Part shown: positions 1 to 5,579 of the stretch, piece after piece
How the letters are laid out: each line of letters starts with the position of its first letter
Position numbering within the stretch: the stretch's first letter is position 1
IMG/VR virus record: IMGVR_UViG_3300025132_000028
Coordinates: 1 to 64,000 of that record
Reading direction: 5' to 3' (one strand)
Source: a virus
DNA: 64,000 nucleotides
Position numbers and translations under genes: made by a program
The notes under the pieces: model-generated
What the model saw: the letters and a program-made list of their open reading frames with translations, nothing else
Database searches by the model: none
What the model was told of the DNA's origin: nothing

Positions 1-10
1 GGGAATTTTC

Positions 11-205
11 ATGAAAACTAAACGTCAAATCAAACTATCCGTGTTAATGGACAAACTATGTGACCTCGGATGGGAATACACTTGTAATAGAATGTCACGC
101 AGCGGTATGCAAACCTATGATGAGATTTTACAATACGTAGGGGCATTGAATTCTAATGAGCATTGGAACGAAGATGCATACATTGACAAACAGTGTGACC
201 ATTAG
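11..205 (+). CDS. small protein of unknown function (64 aa)
   Basis: I do not recognise this protein. It opens with a basic stretch (KTKRQIK), has cysteines at 17, 25 and 62, and ends in an acidic, His/Cys-containing tail. Only ten bases precede the ATG in the window, so a ribosome binding site cannot be judged and the start could lie further upstream. The stop codon sits two bases before the first copy of the repeated promoter box at 208, so this gene ends one transcription unit and the next begins at once. Short genes of this kind are common in the early regions of T4-like cyanophages, where many act against the host, but nothing in the sequence shows what this one does. Confidence 0.55.
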   Translation: MKTKRQIKLSVLMDKLCDLGWEYTCNRMSRSGMQTYDEILQYVGALNSNEHWNEDAYIDKQCDH

Positions 206-207
206 TG

Positions 208-263
208 GACAGTTAACAAAGTGGCACATGGGGAGGTTTACACCTCCCTTTGTCGTGTATAAT
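208..263 (+). promoter_or_regulatory. repeated promoter module, copy 1
   Basis: A 20-nt box, GACAGTTAACAAAGTGGCAC (208-227), is followed 30 nt later by TATAAT (258-263). A leader ending in AGGTTTCCACAAC then runs to the ATG at 293. The same box recurs perfectly at 1326 and in variant form at 659 and 1872, with the same spacing to TATAAT. The box is too far upstream to be a -35 element, so by inference it binds an activator or regulator. The -10 lies in an inverted repeat (GTGTATA 255-261, TATACAC 269-275). A terminator-like hairpin sits between box and -10. Confidence 0.7.
230..251 (+). terminator. terminator-like hairpin inside promoter module 1
   Basis: GGGAGGT (231-237) pairs perfectly with ACCTCCC (242-248) around a 4-nt loop, and a short TTT follows. 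It lies between the upstream box and the -10 of the next unit, so it could end transcripts of the 11-205 gene. The T-run is short, so termination may be weak. Confidence 0.55.
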
Positions 264-292
264 AATAGTATACACAAACAGGTTTCCACAAC

Positions 293-475
293 ATGTACGC
301 AACTGATCGTTTTAAAATTGACAGAGCACCAGTAGTCGCAGCATCCGATGCAGCAGATGAATTACTTGAAATTTTCAACATGTACCCACAGGAAGATGGT
401 AGTGATGAATACATGGCGGGTCTTTGTCGTGAGTTAGTATCACATTTAAACGAAGCATTAGGAGTAGAAGACTAA
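293..475 (+). CDS. small acidic protein of unknown function (60 aa)
   Basis: An unrecognised 60-residue protein. After a short basic start (DRFKIDR) it is acidic and likely helical (ADELLEIF, LCRELVSHLNEAL). It is the first gene after promoter module 1, about 24 nt below the -10. An AGG about ten bases upstream is the only ribosome binding signal. Its TAA stop overlaps the ATG of the next gene (TAATG), so the two are probably translated together. No homologue was recognised and no function is assigned. Confidence 0.6.
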   Translation: MYATDRFKIDRAPVVAASDAADELLEIFNMYPQEDGSDEYMAGLCRELVSHLNEALGVED

Positions 476-654
476 TGAACAAAAATTACTACATTAAAGA
501 AATCAGAGACTTAAGCAAAAACTATGATGCAGATGCCCAGTCAAAGATACTTGATGAACTTACAGATAAATTCTTTGATGTTAAAGGTATCAAAGAATTA
601 TATGACGTCCTTATGAAGGAAGTATATGGCGACGGAGGATTAAAAGGTTATTAA
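475..654 (+). CDS. small protein of unknown function (59 aa)
   Basis: A 59-residue reading frame, MNKNYYIKEIRDLS to KGY, whose ATG overlaps the stop of the preceding gene as TAATG. This is the usual sign of translational coupling. The product is charged and probably all helical, with a Gly-rich C-terminus (YGDGGLKGY). The stop at 652-654 lies five bases before promoter module 2. It was found from the overlap and from coding-like composition. No family was recognised. Confidence 0.6.
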   Translation: MNKNYYIKEIRDLSKNYDADAQSKILDELTDKFFDVKGIKELYDVLMKEVYGDGGLKGY

Positions 655-658
655 GTGT

Positions 659-715
659 GACAGTTAATAAAGTGTCCACTATCACTTGCAACATGCCCCC
701 TTTTATGGGTATAAT
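659..715 (+). promoter_or_regulatory. repeated promoter module, copy 2
   Basis: A variant of the repeated box (GACAGTTAATAAAGTGTCCAC, with one extra base, 659-679) lies 30 nt upstream of TATAAT at 710-715. TTGCAA at 686-691 with an 18-nt spacer makes an acceptable -35. The leader AAACAAACAAAGGTTTCCACA matches those of copies 1 and 3 and runs to the ATG at 749. Confidence 0.7.
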
Positions 716-748
716 AGTAGTATAAACAAACAAAGGTTTCCACAAACT

Positions 749-925
749 ATGTCAACATTACATCATGAATCCATATTTGAAGATTGTATGGAACAAGCAA
801 TCACAGAATTCTGTGAATCAAACAAATTAAACAGTAAGATGTTCAATTTGATCAAAGATCATTTAGGTGTTCAATTAGCACTTGATAAAAAAGCAAACTT
901 AATATTTGAAGGGAGGTGTGTATAA
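749..925 (+). CDS. small protein of unknown function (58 aa)
   Basis: The frame is open from 686, but the start is taken at 749 (MSTLHHESIFEDCM). The TATAAT of promoter module 2 lies at 710 inside the longer frame, and the leader AAAGGTTTCCACA ends just before 749. The product is 58 residues, probably helical, with two cysteines and the segment EQAITEFCESNKLNSKMFN. Its last codons contain GGGAGGTGTG, the ribosome binding site of the next gene, whose ATG overlaps this stop (TAATG). Function unknown. Confidence 0.6.
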   Translation: MSTLHHESIFEDCMEQAITEFCESNKLNSKMFNLIKDHLGVQLALDKKANLIFEGRCV

Positions 926-1098
926 TGATTGAAAAATTCATTGAAGTTCCAAACACGAACATCCGAGAGAGAGTCCAAACGACTTTCGCATATGATTTAC
1001 TTTATGACATGGCACAACAATATGGTCATGCCCAAATCGTATGGTATGCTCTTAATGGTAAAAGAGTCGTTGAAGGGGAGTATACTTCAAATGACTAA
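925..1098 (+). CDS. small protein of unknown function (57 aa)
   Basis: The start is placed at 925 (MIEKFIEVPN) because GGGAGG lies nine bases upstream and the ATG overlaps the previous stop. Earlier in-frame ATGs lack that signal. The product is 57 residues with an aromatic middle (YDLLYDMAQQYGHAQIVWYAL) and an ending (NGKRVVEGEYTSND) that reads like a beta strand pair. It overlaps the following gene by eight bases. It was not recognised; the layout suggests it is co-expressed with both neighbours. Confidence 0.6.
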   Translation: MIEKFIEVPNTNIRERVQTTFAYDLLYDMAQQYGHAQIVWYALNGKRVVEGEYTSND

Positions 1099-1327
1099 TA
1101 AAAAGTTTTCACAGTACAAATCATTTAAATCCGAAAGGAGTAATGGTATTAATATTGAGTTGACACAAACTCAATACGATTATCTTTATGAAGTCGTTAT
1201 GTTTGCATATGAAATGGAAGTCCCAGAGCAGAAAGAATGGGACATGCAAACCTTTGATAATATGCTTCATAATGTCACTAATGGTCAATCTACCATATTA
1301 AGTAACAACGTGAGAGGTGTACTGTGA
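1091..1327 (+). CDS. small protein of unknown function (78 aa)
   Basis: The frame is open from 929, but the likely start is the ATG at 1091 (MTNKKFSQYKSFK), which overlaps the end of the preceding gene by eight bases. The longer version would lie almost wholly over that gene. The product is 78 residues: a basic N-terminus, then LTQTQYDYLYEVVMFAYEMEVPEQ, then a polar tail. The TGA stop at 1325-1327 overlaps the repeated box of promoter module 3. No family was recognised. Confidence 0.55.
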   Translation: MTNKKFSQYKSFKSERSNGINIELTQTQYDYLYEVVMFAYEMEVPEQKEWDMQTFDNMLHNVTNGQSTILSNNVRGVL

Positions 1328-1382
1328 CAGTTAACAAAGTGGCACAAGGGGGGTTTCTTTTGATCTCCCTATTGTTTATAAT
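1326..1382 (+). promoter_or_regulatory. repeated promoter module, copy 3
   Basis: The box at 1326-1345 is identical over 20 nt to copy 1, and TATAAT at 1377-1382 follows 31 nt later. The leader ACAAACAAAGGTTCTCACAC matches copies 1 and 2 closely. An imperfect hairpin (AGGGGG against CTCCCT) lies between box and -10, in the same place as the terminator-like hairpin of copy 1. Confidence 0.7.
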
Positions 1383-1411
1383 AAGTACATAACAAACAAA
1401 GGTTCTCACAC

Positions 1412-1648
1412 ATGACCAAAACAGAAAGATTAATTAAAAGAATAAAGGAAGTTGATTCTTTTGAAAACATGGCATACGTTTGCGAAGACTTCGCAACTTT
1501 CATTGACGAAGTAAGCGAGTGGGGAGTAGACCACATTGCCCAAGTTGACTTTGACGATCCAGAGGTTAACGTCCCAATGATGAACGAATTTTTCGCATCA
1601 TTCGGATGCACACCATCAAACCCACATCCAGCAGGGAGGTATGCGTAA
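1412..1648 (+). CDS. small acidic protein of unknown function (78 aa)
   Basis: The first gene behind promoter module 3. Its N-terminal half is charged and helical (KTERLIKRIKEVDSFENM). The middle is acidic and aromatic (CEDFATFIDEVSEWGVDH), followed by a conserved-looking DFDDPEVNVPMMNEFFASFG. Its 3' end carries GCAGGGAGGT, the ribosome binding site of the next gene, whose ATG overlaps the stop. I do not recognise it. The architecture matches the two preceding operons, suggesting one set of early genes under common control. Confidence 0.6.
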   Translation: MTKTERLIKRIKEVDSFENMAYVCEDFATFIDEVSEWGVDHIAQVDFDDPEVNVPMMNEFFASFGCTPSNPHPAGRYA

Positions 1649-1740
1649 TGGTTGAAACATTTTTAACAATCGGTGTAATCGTCGTATTTGCGGATCTTAA
1701 TGATCGCTTAAGTGAATACATCAGAAATAGGAAGCACTAA
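1648..1740 (+). CDS. 30-aa peptide with a hydrophobic segment
   Basis: A 30-codon frame that starts in a TAATG overlap with the previous gene and has GGGAGG about nine bases upstream, so translation is likely despite its length. Residues 5-14 (FLTIGVIVVF) are hydrophobic and the C-terminus is charged (NDRLSEYIRNRKH). It could sit in or on the membrane, although the hydrophobic stretch is short for a full span. Its stop overlaps the ATG of the next gene. Function unknown. Confidence 0.5.
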   Translation: MVETFLTIGVIVVFADLNDRLSEYIRNRKH

Positions 1741-1892
1741 TGAATTACGACGAAATCCTTAAGTGTTATGATGGTGTAACCGAACAACACGCAAACACGT
1801 CTTTTGAGTTCGGGTTAATGAACGACACCTATTATAACCTATTCAGAGAGCATGATGTGTTAGAGTATGCCACTAAACAAACTGGCACATGA
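1740..1892 (+). CDS. small protein of unknown function (50 aa)
   Basis: A 50-codon frame, MNYDEILKCYDG to TKQTGT, starting in a TAATG overlap with the preceding peptide. It is acidic and rich in Tyr and Asn (NDTYYNLFREHDVLEYA). The region coding its last residues also holds the fourth copy of the repeated promoter box (1872-1888), so coding and regulatory sequence overlap. No homologue was recognised. Support comes from the overlaps and from the clean frame. Confidence 0.5.
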   Translation: MNYDEILKCYDGVTEQHANTSFEFGLMNDTYYNLFREHDVLEYATKQTGT

Positions 1893-1925
1893 CCTATACA
1901 CAGTTCATATATAACCCCTTATAAT
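1872..1925 (+). promoter_or_regulatory. repeated promoter module, copy 4 (diverged)
   Basis: ACTAAACAAACTGGCAC (1872-1888) keeps the AACAAA-TGGCAC core of the other boxes and is followed 31 nt later by TATAAT at 1920-1925, then AAGTACATACCACACAGGAG before the ATG at 1951. Box and -10 keep their distance although sequence between them differs, which supports a functional pair. Here the leader has a true Shine-Dalgarno (AGGAG). Confidence 0.6.
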
Positions 1926-1950
1926 AAGTACATACCACACAGGAGCATTC

Positions 1951-2202
1951 ATGACTTCAACTTATCAAACAACTACAACTGACACAGACTACAACGGTTG
2001 GACTAATTATGAGACATGGAACGCAGCACTTTGGATAGGCAGCGATGAAGGACTTTATGACATCGCCCGCAGAGCGATGGACTGGTCACACTTACTTGAG
2101 ATCTTCAACAACTATGGCATAGACACCACAGGAGACAAGGTAAGATGGGATGACCCATTAATCAACTCATGTGAGATGGATGAGATGCTGGAGGAACTCT
2201 GA
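1951..2202 (+). CDS. DUF7249-like small protein
   Basis: An 83-residue protein. Residues 14-30 read YNGWTNYETWNAALWIG, the signature of a family I know as DUF7249, found in many phages and some bacteria. Its function is unknown. The N-terminus is Thr-rich (TSTYQTTTTDTD); the rest is acidic and helical (DEGLYDIARRAMDW, MDEMLEEL). The start is supported by AGGAG ten bases upstream and by promoter module 4. It is followed by a noncoding stretch with strong RNA structure, so its mRNA would have a structured 3' end. Confidence 0.75.
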   Translation: MTSTYQTTTTDTDYNGWTNYETWNAALWIGSDEGLYDIARRAMDWSHLLEIFNNYGIDTTGDKVRWDDPLINSCEMDEMLEEL

Positions 2203-2384
2203 TCCTCTGGGCATTGGTCAGGCAAGGGTGGGCGACCCCAACGGAACATGCCCTTTATGTGTGGAGACCTCTGACCAAGTAAGACCCATTGTTTGTGAGG
2301 TGAAGTTCTGCCTTTATGGAGCAACAGACAACACCTCACCCTTATATAATACGTTAGGGGCAATGGTTATGCCCCTTTCTTATT
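2203..2384 (+). ncRNA. structured noncoding RNA region with predicted pseudoknot
   Basis: Between the gene at 1951 and a terminator there is no credible gene but much pairing. GGGCAT (2209-2214) pairs with ATGCCC (2248-2253), and TTGGTCAG (2214-2221) with CTGACCAA (2271-2278). Their order makes an H-type pseudoknot sharing one base. GGGT/ACCC (2226-2238) nests inside. A second domain is GTGAGGTG (2295-2302) with CACCTCAC (2332-2339), enclosing TCTG/CAGA. Then comes the terminator. It could be a 3' UTR element, a processed small RNA or an unrecognised regulatory RNA. Pairings were found by eye. Confidence 0.55.
2356..2384 (+). terminator. intrinsic terminator
   Basis: AGGGGCA (2356-2362) and TGCCCCT (2370-2376) form a perfect 7-bp stem with a 7-nt loop, followed by TTCTTATT. 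It ends the early cluster and the structured RNA region. Confidence 0.7.
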
Positions 2385-2499
2385 GTGTGTTTAATCGCGT
2401 AGGTACCATCTAACCTACAGAGGTGACAATTCGACCTTTAAATATACTTCAAATGAAAATTTTTTCCGCCATATATAAACTCAGAGAGGGTCGATACAA
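2385..2499 (+). promoter_or_regulatory. leader region with hairpin before the secreted protein gene
   Basis: A noncoding stretch. GTAGGT and ACCTAC form a 6-bp hairpin near 2399-2418. Two A+T-rich boxes follow (TTTAAATATA near 2437 and ATATATAAACTC near 2473), either of which could be a late-type promoter for the gene at 2500, but neither matches TATAAATA fully. AGAGAGGG about 12 bases before the ATG serves as ribosome binding site. Confidence 0.4.
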
Positions 2500-2856
2500 A
2501 TGAACTATAACTATCACGAAGTAATGGAAGTATACAAGAGACCAATGAGTGTCAGGTATATACCACAGATTTTCTGGGTGTTTGTATGCTTGATATCATT
2601 AACGTTATTTCCTACTATCACTCATGCAAATCACTTACCCGTGATGTACGTTCAAGTACCTCAATGGGCAGATGACTGGGCAGTCTGTGCTGTTGATATA
2701 CCTGATGCAAAATGTCATTGGTATGTGATAGCACCTGATAATACATTCGGTGAAGGATTCTCTTGGGAAGATGCACCATGGTTTGATGCAAATGGTCTTA
2801 ATGATGTTGCACCCATGCAAGCATCAACAGTTGTGGAAAAATTACAAAAGAGATGA
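2500..2856 (+). CDS. secreted or membrane-anchored protein of unknown function (118 aa)
   Basis: The N-terminus has a signal-peptide layout. Positive residues (KRPMSVR) precede a hydrophobic core (IPQIFWVFVCLISLTLFP, about residues 21-38) and a likely signal peptidase site after THA, near residue 43. The mature part is rich in Trp, Asp and Pro (PQWADDWAVCAVDIPDAKCHWYVIAP, FSWEDAPWFDANG) and has two cysteines that could form a disulphide in the periplasm. It would act in the host envelope, for example in superinfection exclusion or lysis timing, but that is inference. The next gene overlaps its stop (ATGA). Confidence 0.65.
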   Translation: MNYNYHEVMEVYKRPMSVRYIPQIFWVFVCLISLTLFPTITHANHLPVMYVQVPQWADDWAVCAVDIPDAKCHWYVIAPDNTFGEGFSWEDAPWFDANGLNDVAPMQASTVVEKLQKR

Positions 2857-3032
2857 AGCACATTCGCAAAACAGTGATTCAACAAGATCCTCAAACAGGA
2901 GATCTATATGTTACAATTCCAGAAGAAGTCCTTAAAGATCTCACATGGGAAGAAGGAGATGTGGTAGAATGGGAGATGAAATCAGAAGTTGAACTTACTT
3001 GTAAATTTATCGATGAGGAAGAGGATTTGTAA
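2853..3032 (+). CDS. AbrB/MazE-like (SpoVT fold) small protein
   Basis: A 59-residue protein starting in an ATGA overlap with the gene before. Residues 16-41 (GDLYVTIPEEVLKDLTWEEGDVVEWE) match the swapped-hairpin AbrB/MazE signature: a strand, IP-x-E-V-L, then W-x-x-G-D-x-V. In bacteria this fold binds DNA, either as antitoxin or as transition-state regulator. Similar small proteins are familiar in T4-like cyanophages. No toxin gene lies next to it, so a DNA-binding regulator is more likely than an antitoxin. The acidic C-terminus (FIDEEEDL) is unusual for a DNA binder. Confidence 0.65.
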   Translation: MKHIRKTVIQQDPQTGDLYVTIPEEVLKDLTWEEGDVVEWEMKSEVELTCKFIDEEEDL

Positions 3033-3034
3033 TC

Positions 3035-3205
3035 ATGTATAATATTGTTATTAAAGATAAGGTAGTTTATGATCATCTCTCAAACGAAGAAAAAGATAAT
3101 ACACTCAAGATGCTCAAAACAATTATTGATAATAAGTTACTTAATGATTTCAAATACACATTCGATGACATTAAAGTAGAGGAGGTTTATGACTTCGACA
3201 ACTAG
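3035..3205 (+). CDS. small protein of unknown function (56 aa)
   Basis: A 56-residue frame starting three bases after the previous stop. It is charged and probably alpha/beta (MYNIVIKDKVVYDHLSNEEKDNTLKML split across a strand and a helix) and ends in VEEVYDFDN. Its 3' end contains AGAGGAGGTTT, which is the ribosome binding site of the next gene, and overlaps that gene by 17 bases. No family was recognised. Confidence 0.6.
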   Translation: MYNIVIKDKVVYDHLSNEEKDNTLKMLKTIIDNKLLNDFKYTFDDIKVEEVYDFDN

Positions 3206-3365
3206 CGTAACATATCACATTTACTTAAACGACAGATGTTTGTTTAAAAATTTAAATCAAGAAGAGTTTGATATAATATGGGGAAGAATATACCGTTCTT
3301 ATTGGGATGGTCTTACATACACAGAATGTCTTGGTGATGTATGTACCGAAGAATCCTCTTATTGA
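3189..3365 (+). CDS. small cyanophage protein of unknown function (58 aa)
   Basis: The start at 3189 is fixed by a strong ribosome binding site (GGAGG at 3181-3185) inside the previous gene. The product has 58 residues with a compact aromatic pattern (YHIYLNDRCLFKNL, EEFDIIWGRIYRSYWDG, YTECLGDVC) and three cysteines. The pattern looks like a small domain seen in other cyanophage genomes, but I cannot name it. Its stop overlaps the -35 element of the next promoter. Confidence 0.6.
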   Translation: MTSTTSVTYHIYLNDRCLFKNLNQEEFDIIWGRIYRSYWDGLTYTECLGDVCTEESSY

Positions 3366-3390
3366 CAATGACTACATACTATAGTATGAT
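3362..3390 (+). promoter_or_regulatory. sigma70-type promoter with palindromic operator-like site
   Basis: TTGACA (3362-3367), a 17-nt spacer and TATGAT (3385-3390) form a near-consensus vegetative promoter for the glycosyltransferase gene at 3413. CATACTATAGTATG (3375-3388), a perfect 14-bp palindrome, spans the spacer and most of the -10, the typical place for a repressor site. A related inverted repeat overlaps the promoter at 55633. Confidence 0.75.
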
Positions 3391-3412
3391 AATGATGTAA
3401 CCCACTCAAATT

Positions 3413-4177
3413 ATGGCTAAAGGATTTACTGTAAAAGCAAAGACCCCAACTAAGGGCGGAAATAAAAAAGAACCAGAATACGACTACGAAAAAGCAAAAG
3501 AACTGATAAAAGGTAAGGCAGTTGTACTGTGCCTACCTGGTCGTGGTTGTTCATATGCATTCATGAAGAACTTTGTTCAACTATGTTTTGATCTAGTACA
3601 AATGGGAGTGAGTATTCAGATCTCTCAAGATTACTCATCAATGGTTAACTTTGCACGTTGTAAGGTATTAGGTGCAAATGTTCTCCGTGGTCCTAACCAA
3701 ATCCCATGGGACGGCAAACTCAAGTATGATTATCAACTGTGGATTGATAGTGATATTATCTTTAACTCTGCACAATTTCTGCAGTTAGTTCTTATGCAGA
3801 AGGATATTGCTGCTGGTTGGTACATGACCGAAGATGGACGCACAACTTCTGTTGCTCACTGGTTGGAGGAGCAAGACTTCCGTACCAATGGAGGTGTCAT
3901 GAATCATGAAACTGGTGAAAGTATGCAAAAGCGCCGTAAGCCCTTCACGGTGGACTACACAGGATTTGGGTGGGTACTGATCAAAAATGGAGTTTTTGAA
4001 CACGAAGAAATGAAATATCCTTGGTTTGCTCCTAAGATGCAAGAATTTGAGTCTGGAGAGGTACAAGATATGTGCGGAGAAGATGTTTCTTTCTGTCTAG
4101 ATGCGATTGCAGCAGGTTTTGAGATCTACTGTGACCCAAATATCAGAGTTGGACATGAAAAAACAAGAGTTATCTGA
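3413..4177 (+). CDS. glycosyltransferase (GT-A fold, family 2-like)
   Basis: 254 residues. About residues 36-50 (AVVLCLPGRGCSYAF) form the first strand and nucleotide-binding loop. YDYQLWIDSDIIF near 105-117 carries the DxD-type motif (DSD) that binds the metal and sugar nucleotide in GT-A enzymes. MCGEDVSFC near 223 resembles the acceptor-side E-D motif. The Lys-rich N-terminus (about 30 residues) is likely flexible. Such genes are common upstream of the baseplate genes in T4-like cyanophages. Donor and target are unknown; phage DNA, virion proteins or host surface glycans are all possible. It has its own vegetative promoter and overlaps the next gene. Confidence 0.8.
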   Translation: MAKGFTVKAKTPTKGGNKKEPEYDYEKAKELIKGKAVVLCLPGRGCSYAFMKNFVQLCFDLVQMGVSIQISQDYSSMVNFARCKVLGANVLRGPNQIPWDGKLKYDYQLWIDSDIIFNSAQFLQLVLMQKDIAAGWYMTEDGRTTSVAHWLEEQDFRTNGGVMNHETGESMQKRRKPFTVDYTGFGWVLIKNGVFEHEEMKYPWFAPKMQEFESGEVQDMCGEDVSFCLDAIAAGFEIYCDPNIRVGHEKTRVI

Positions 4178-4325
4178 TAGATATAACGTTTCAATCAAGG
4201 GTGTAGTGGCATGGAAGGATCTTTCAGAGGAAGAAATGTTCAATACTCTTGAAGATCTTGCCATTCAGTACTACGAAAAGGGGCATCCTAACGCAAAAGA
4301 CATTAATGTAGAGGTAATTAAGTGA
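4155..4325 (+). CDS. conserved cyanophage small protein (56 aa)
   Basis: The start at 4155 (MKKQELSDRYNVSIKGVVAW) gives a compact protein; the longer open frame only overlaps the glycosyltransferase. YNVSIKGVVAWKDLSEEEMF looks like a small helical domain and recurs in this position in other T4-like cyanophages as far as I know. NAKDINVEVIK closes it. Its stop overlaps a GTG start of the next gene. No function is known. Confidence 0.65.
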   Translation: MKKQELSDRYNVSIKGVVAWKDLSEEEMFNTLEDLAIQYYEKGHPNAKDINVEVIK

Positions 4326-4435
4326 ATACTATTGAAAGAAAACCGAAAAAAACAAAACAAGGGAAGGGTAGACATACAAAATATGCTGCAAGTTCCCGTA
4401 ATTCCAAGAAAAAGCGTCCTAGAGGTCAAGGATGA
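4322..4435 (+). CDS. very basic 37-aa peptide
   Basis: A frame starting with GTG in the overlap GTGA with the previous stop, and ending in ATGA with the next start, so it is embedded in a coupled chain of three genes. The product (NTIERKPKKTKQGKGRHTKY, then AASSRNSKKKRPRGQG) is almost entirely basic and polar, like a ribosomal-protein tail, and probably binds nucleic acid. A very similar short gene is familiar in related phages. No function is known. Confidence 0.6.
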   Translation: MNTIERKPKKTKQGKGRHTKYAASSRNSKKKRPRGQG

Positions 4436-5118
4436 ACCTAATTTGCAATCTTCCTGCCGAAAAAGTTTGGGTACGTAAGGAATATTTGCGAGATCATCAA
4501 GATGGACATGGTGAATATGTAGAGGGCGTCTGGGTTTCGGCAAAATCGATACCTGGTCGCGCTTTTTACTTTGAGACATACCTACCAGAATACGGTGCAA
4601 TGTTCGATAAACTGCCTATTAGTGCATTTGTCAGAGCACCAAAGGCACCAGATCCTGATATGACACTTGAAAATCTCCAATTTTGGAACTGTATGGACTA
4701 TGGAGTCGTGGCAATCAACAAAGGTTTCGTCTCTTCAATGGATTGTGAGGTCTATACAAGAGATCATGGATTCATTAAAGGTCAATATTTGTTTACATTA
4801 GACAATTACCATGCAAATCCAGACGTAGTAGACAATAATGTAAGTGAAGTTCCACAAGAACACAAGTCTCATAACTGCATAGCACTCGAAAATGGGCAGT
4901 TTGCACTGTATCCTAACAATCGGATGCGTCTATATGACCTTTCTATCACTCCTGAGATGCCAAAGAAACCTGATTTTAAGGTTTCTACTATAGAATATCA
5001 AGTTGAGGCAGGAACAGACTGGGGAAGACTGGGAGATACTGATGAATATTTCTGGGAAACAGCAAAAGAGAGGTCAGTTAGCGAGTGGATTGACGAAAAA
5101 AGTGGAGAAATTGAGTAG
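4432..5118 (+). CDS. conserved cyanophage protein upstream of gene 25 (228 aa)
   Basis: A 228-residue soluble protein with no signal or membrane segment. It begins MNLICNLPAEKVWVRKEYL and has GVWVSAKSIPGRAFYFETYLPEYGAMFDKLPISAF at about 30-65, a mixed strand pattern. The middle, CMDYGVVAINKGF and HGFIKGQYLFTLDN, looks like a beta domain. The end (GTDWGRLGDTDEYFWETAKERS) is acidic. Its place just before gene 25 is typical of T4-like cyanophages, where it is annotated only as hypothetical. Being next to baseplate genes it may be structural, but it lies before the late box, so this is not certain. Confidence 0.65.
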   Translation: MNLICNLPAEKVWVRKEYLRDHQDGHGEYVEGVWVSAKSIPGRAFYFETYLPEYGAMFDKLPISAFVRAPKAPDPDMTLENLQFWNCMDYGVVAINKGFVSSMDCEVYTRDHGFIKGQYLFTLDNYHANPDVVDNNVSEVPQEHKSHNCIALENGQFALYPNNRMRLYDLSITPEMPKKPDFKVSTIEYQVEAGTDWGRLGDTDEYFWETAKERSVSEWIDEKSGEIE

Positions 5119-5144
5119 TTGTAAAAAAAGTTGTCGTTAATACG

Positions 5145-5152
5145 TATAAATA
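5145..5152 (+). promoter_or_regulatory. late promoter (TATAAATA) for gene 25
   Basis: A perfect TATAAATA, the T4 late promoter box read by gp55, lies 27 nt before the gene 25 ATG. It sits in the loop of an inverted repeat (TTGTCGT 5131-5137, ACGATAA 5164-5170, one G-T pair) whose 3' arm abuts the start codon. Confidence 0.75.
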
Positions 5153-5171
5153 AATTTAAAGCTACGATAAT

Positions 5172-5579
5172 ATGCCTATTTCCAATAGGATTACCTCAAA
5201 ATCGTTCAAAGATATCAGTTTTTCATTCACACCTCACCCAGTAACGAATGATTTGCTCGTTGTTAAGAACGAAGATGCAATAAAGACAGCAATTAAGAAT
5301 TGTGTTTTTACACTTCCTGGTGAAAAATTTTTTAATGCACAATTTGGATCGCCAATAAGAGATACTCTGTTTAATTTAATTGATGATGCAACTGCTTCTG
5401 TAGTTTCTGATACAATTAAGAACACAATTCAGTTATATGAAACTAGAGTTAGTAATGTTAGTGTTGAAGTTGAGTCTAGACCTGACCTAAATGCATTTGG
5501 AGTAACAATATTTTATGATATTATTGGGGATTTATCCTCAGCCCAAGCAATTTCGTTCATCCTAGAGGCTACAAGATAA
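5172..5579 (+). CDS. 25: baseplate wedge subunit gp25
   Basis: 135 residues, close to T4 gp25 (132). Gp25 has a lysozyme-like fold without needing lysozyme activity and forms part of the inner baseplate wedge, where it helps start sheath assembly. Diagnostic segments are FSFTPHPVTNDLLVVKNEDAI and IKNCVFTLPGEKFFNAQFGS followed by IRDTLFNLID, the GPW/gp25 pattern including the E-x-x-F turn. It starts behind a perfect late promoter, and its stop overlaps the ATG of gene 6 (TAATG), matching the coupled expression of two wedge proteins that bind each other. Confidence 0.93.
   Translation: MPISNRITSKSFKDISFSFTPHPVTNDLLVVKNEDAIKTAIKNCVFTLPGEKFFNAQFGSPIRDTLFNLIDDATASVVSDTIKNTIQLYETRVSNVSVEVESRPDLNAFGVTIFYDIIGDLSSAQAISFILEATR

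Noticed and set aside
929-1090. The long upstream extension of the gene at 1091
   Set aside because: It lies entirely over the gene at 925 in another frame; the ATG at 1091 gives the usual short overlap seen between neighbours here.
2203-2280. Possible tRNA
   Set aside because: The pairing is a pseudoknot, and no anticodon arm, T-loop motif or acceptor geometry could be fitted.
2345-2350. TATAAT as a promoter for the gene at 2500
   Set aside because: There is no -35 at a suitable distance, and a terminator begins six bases downstream, so a transcript would end at once.
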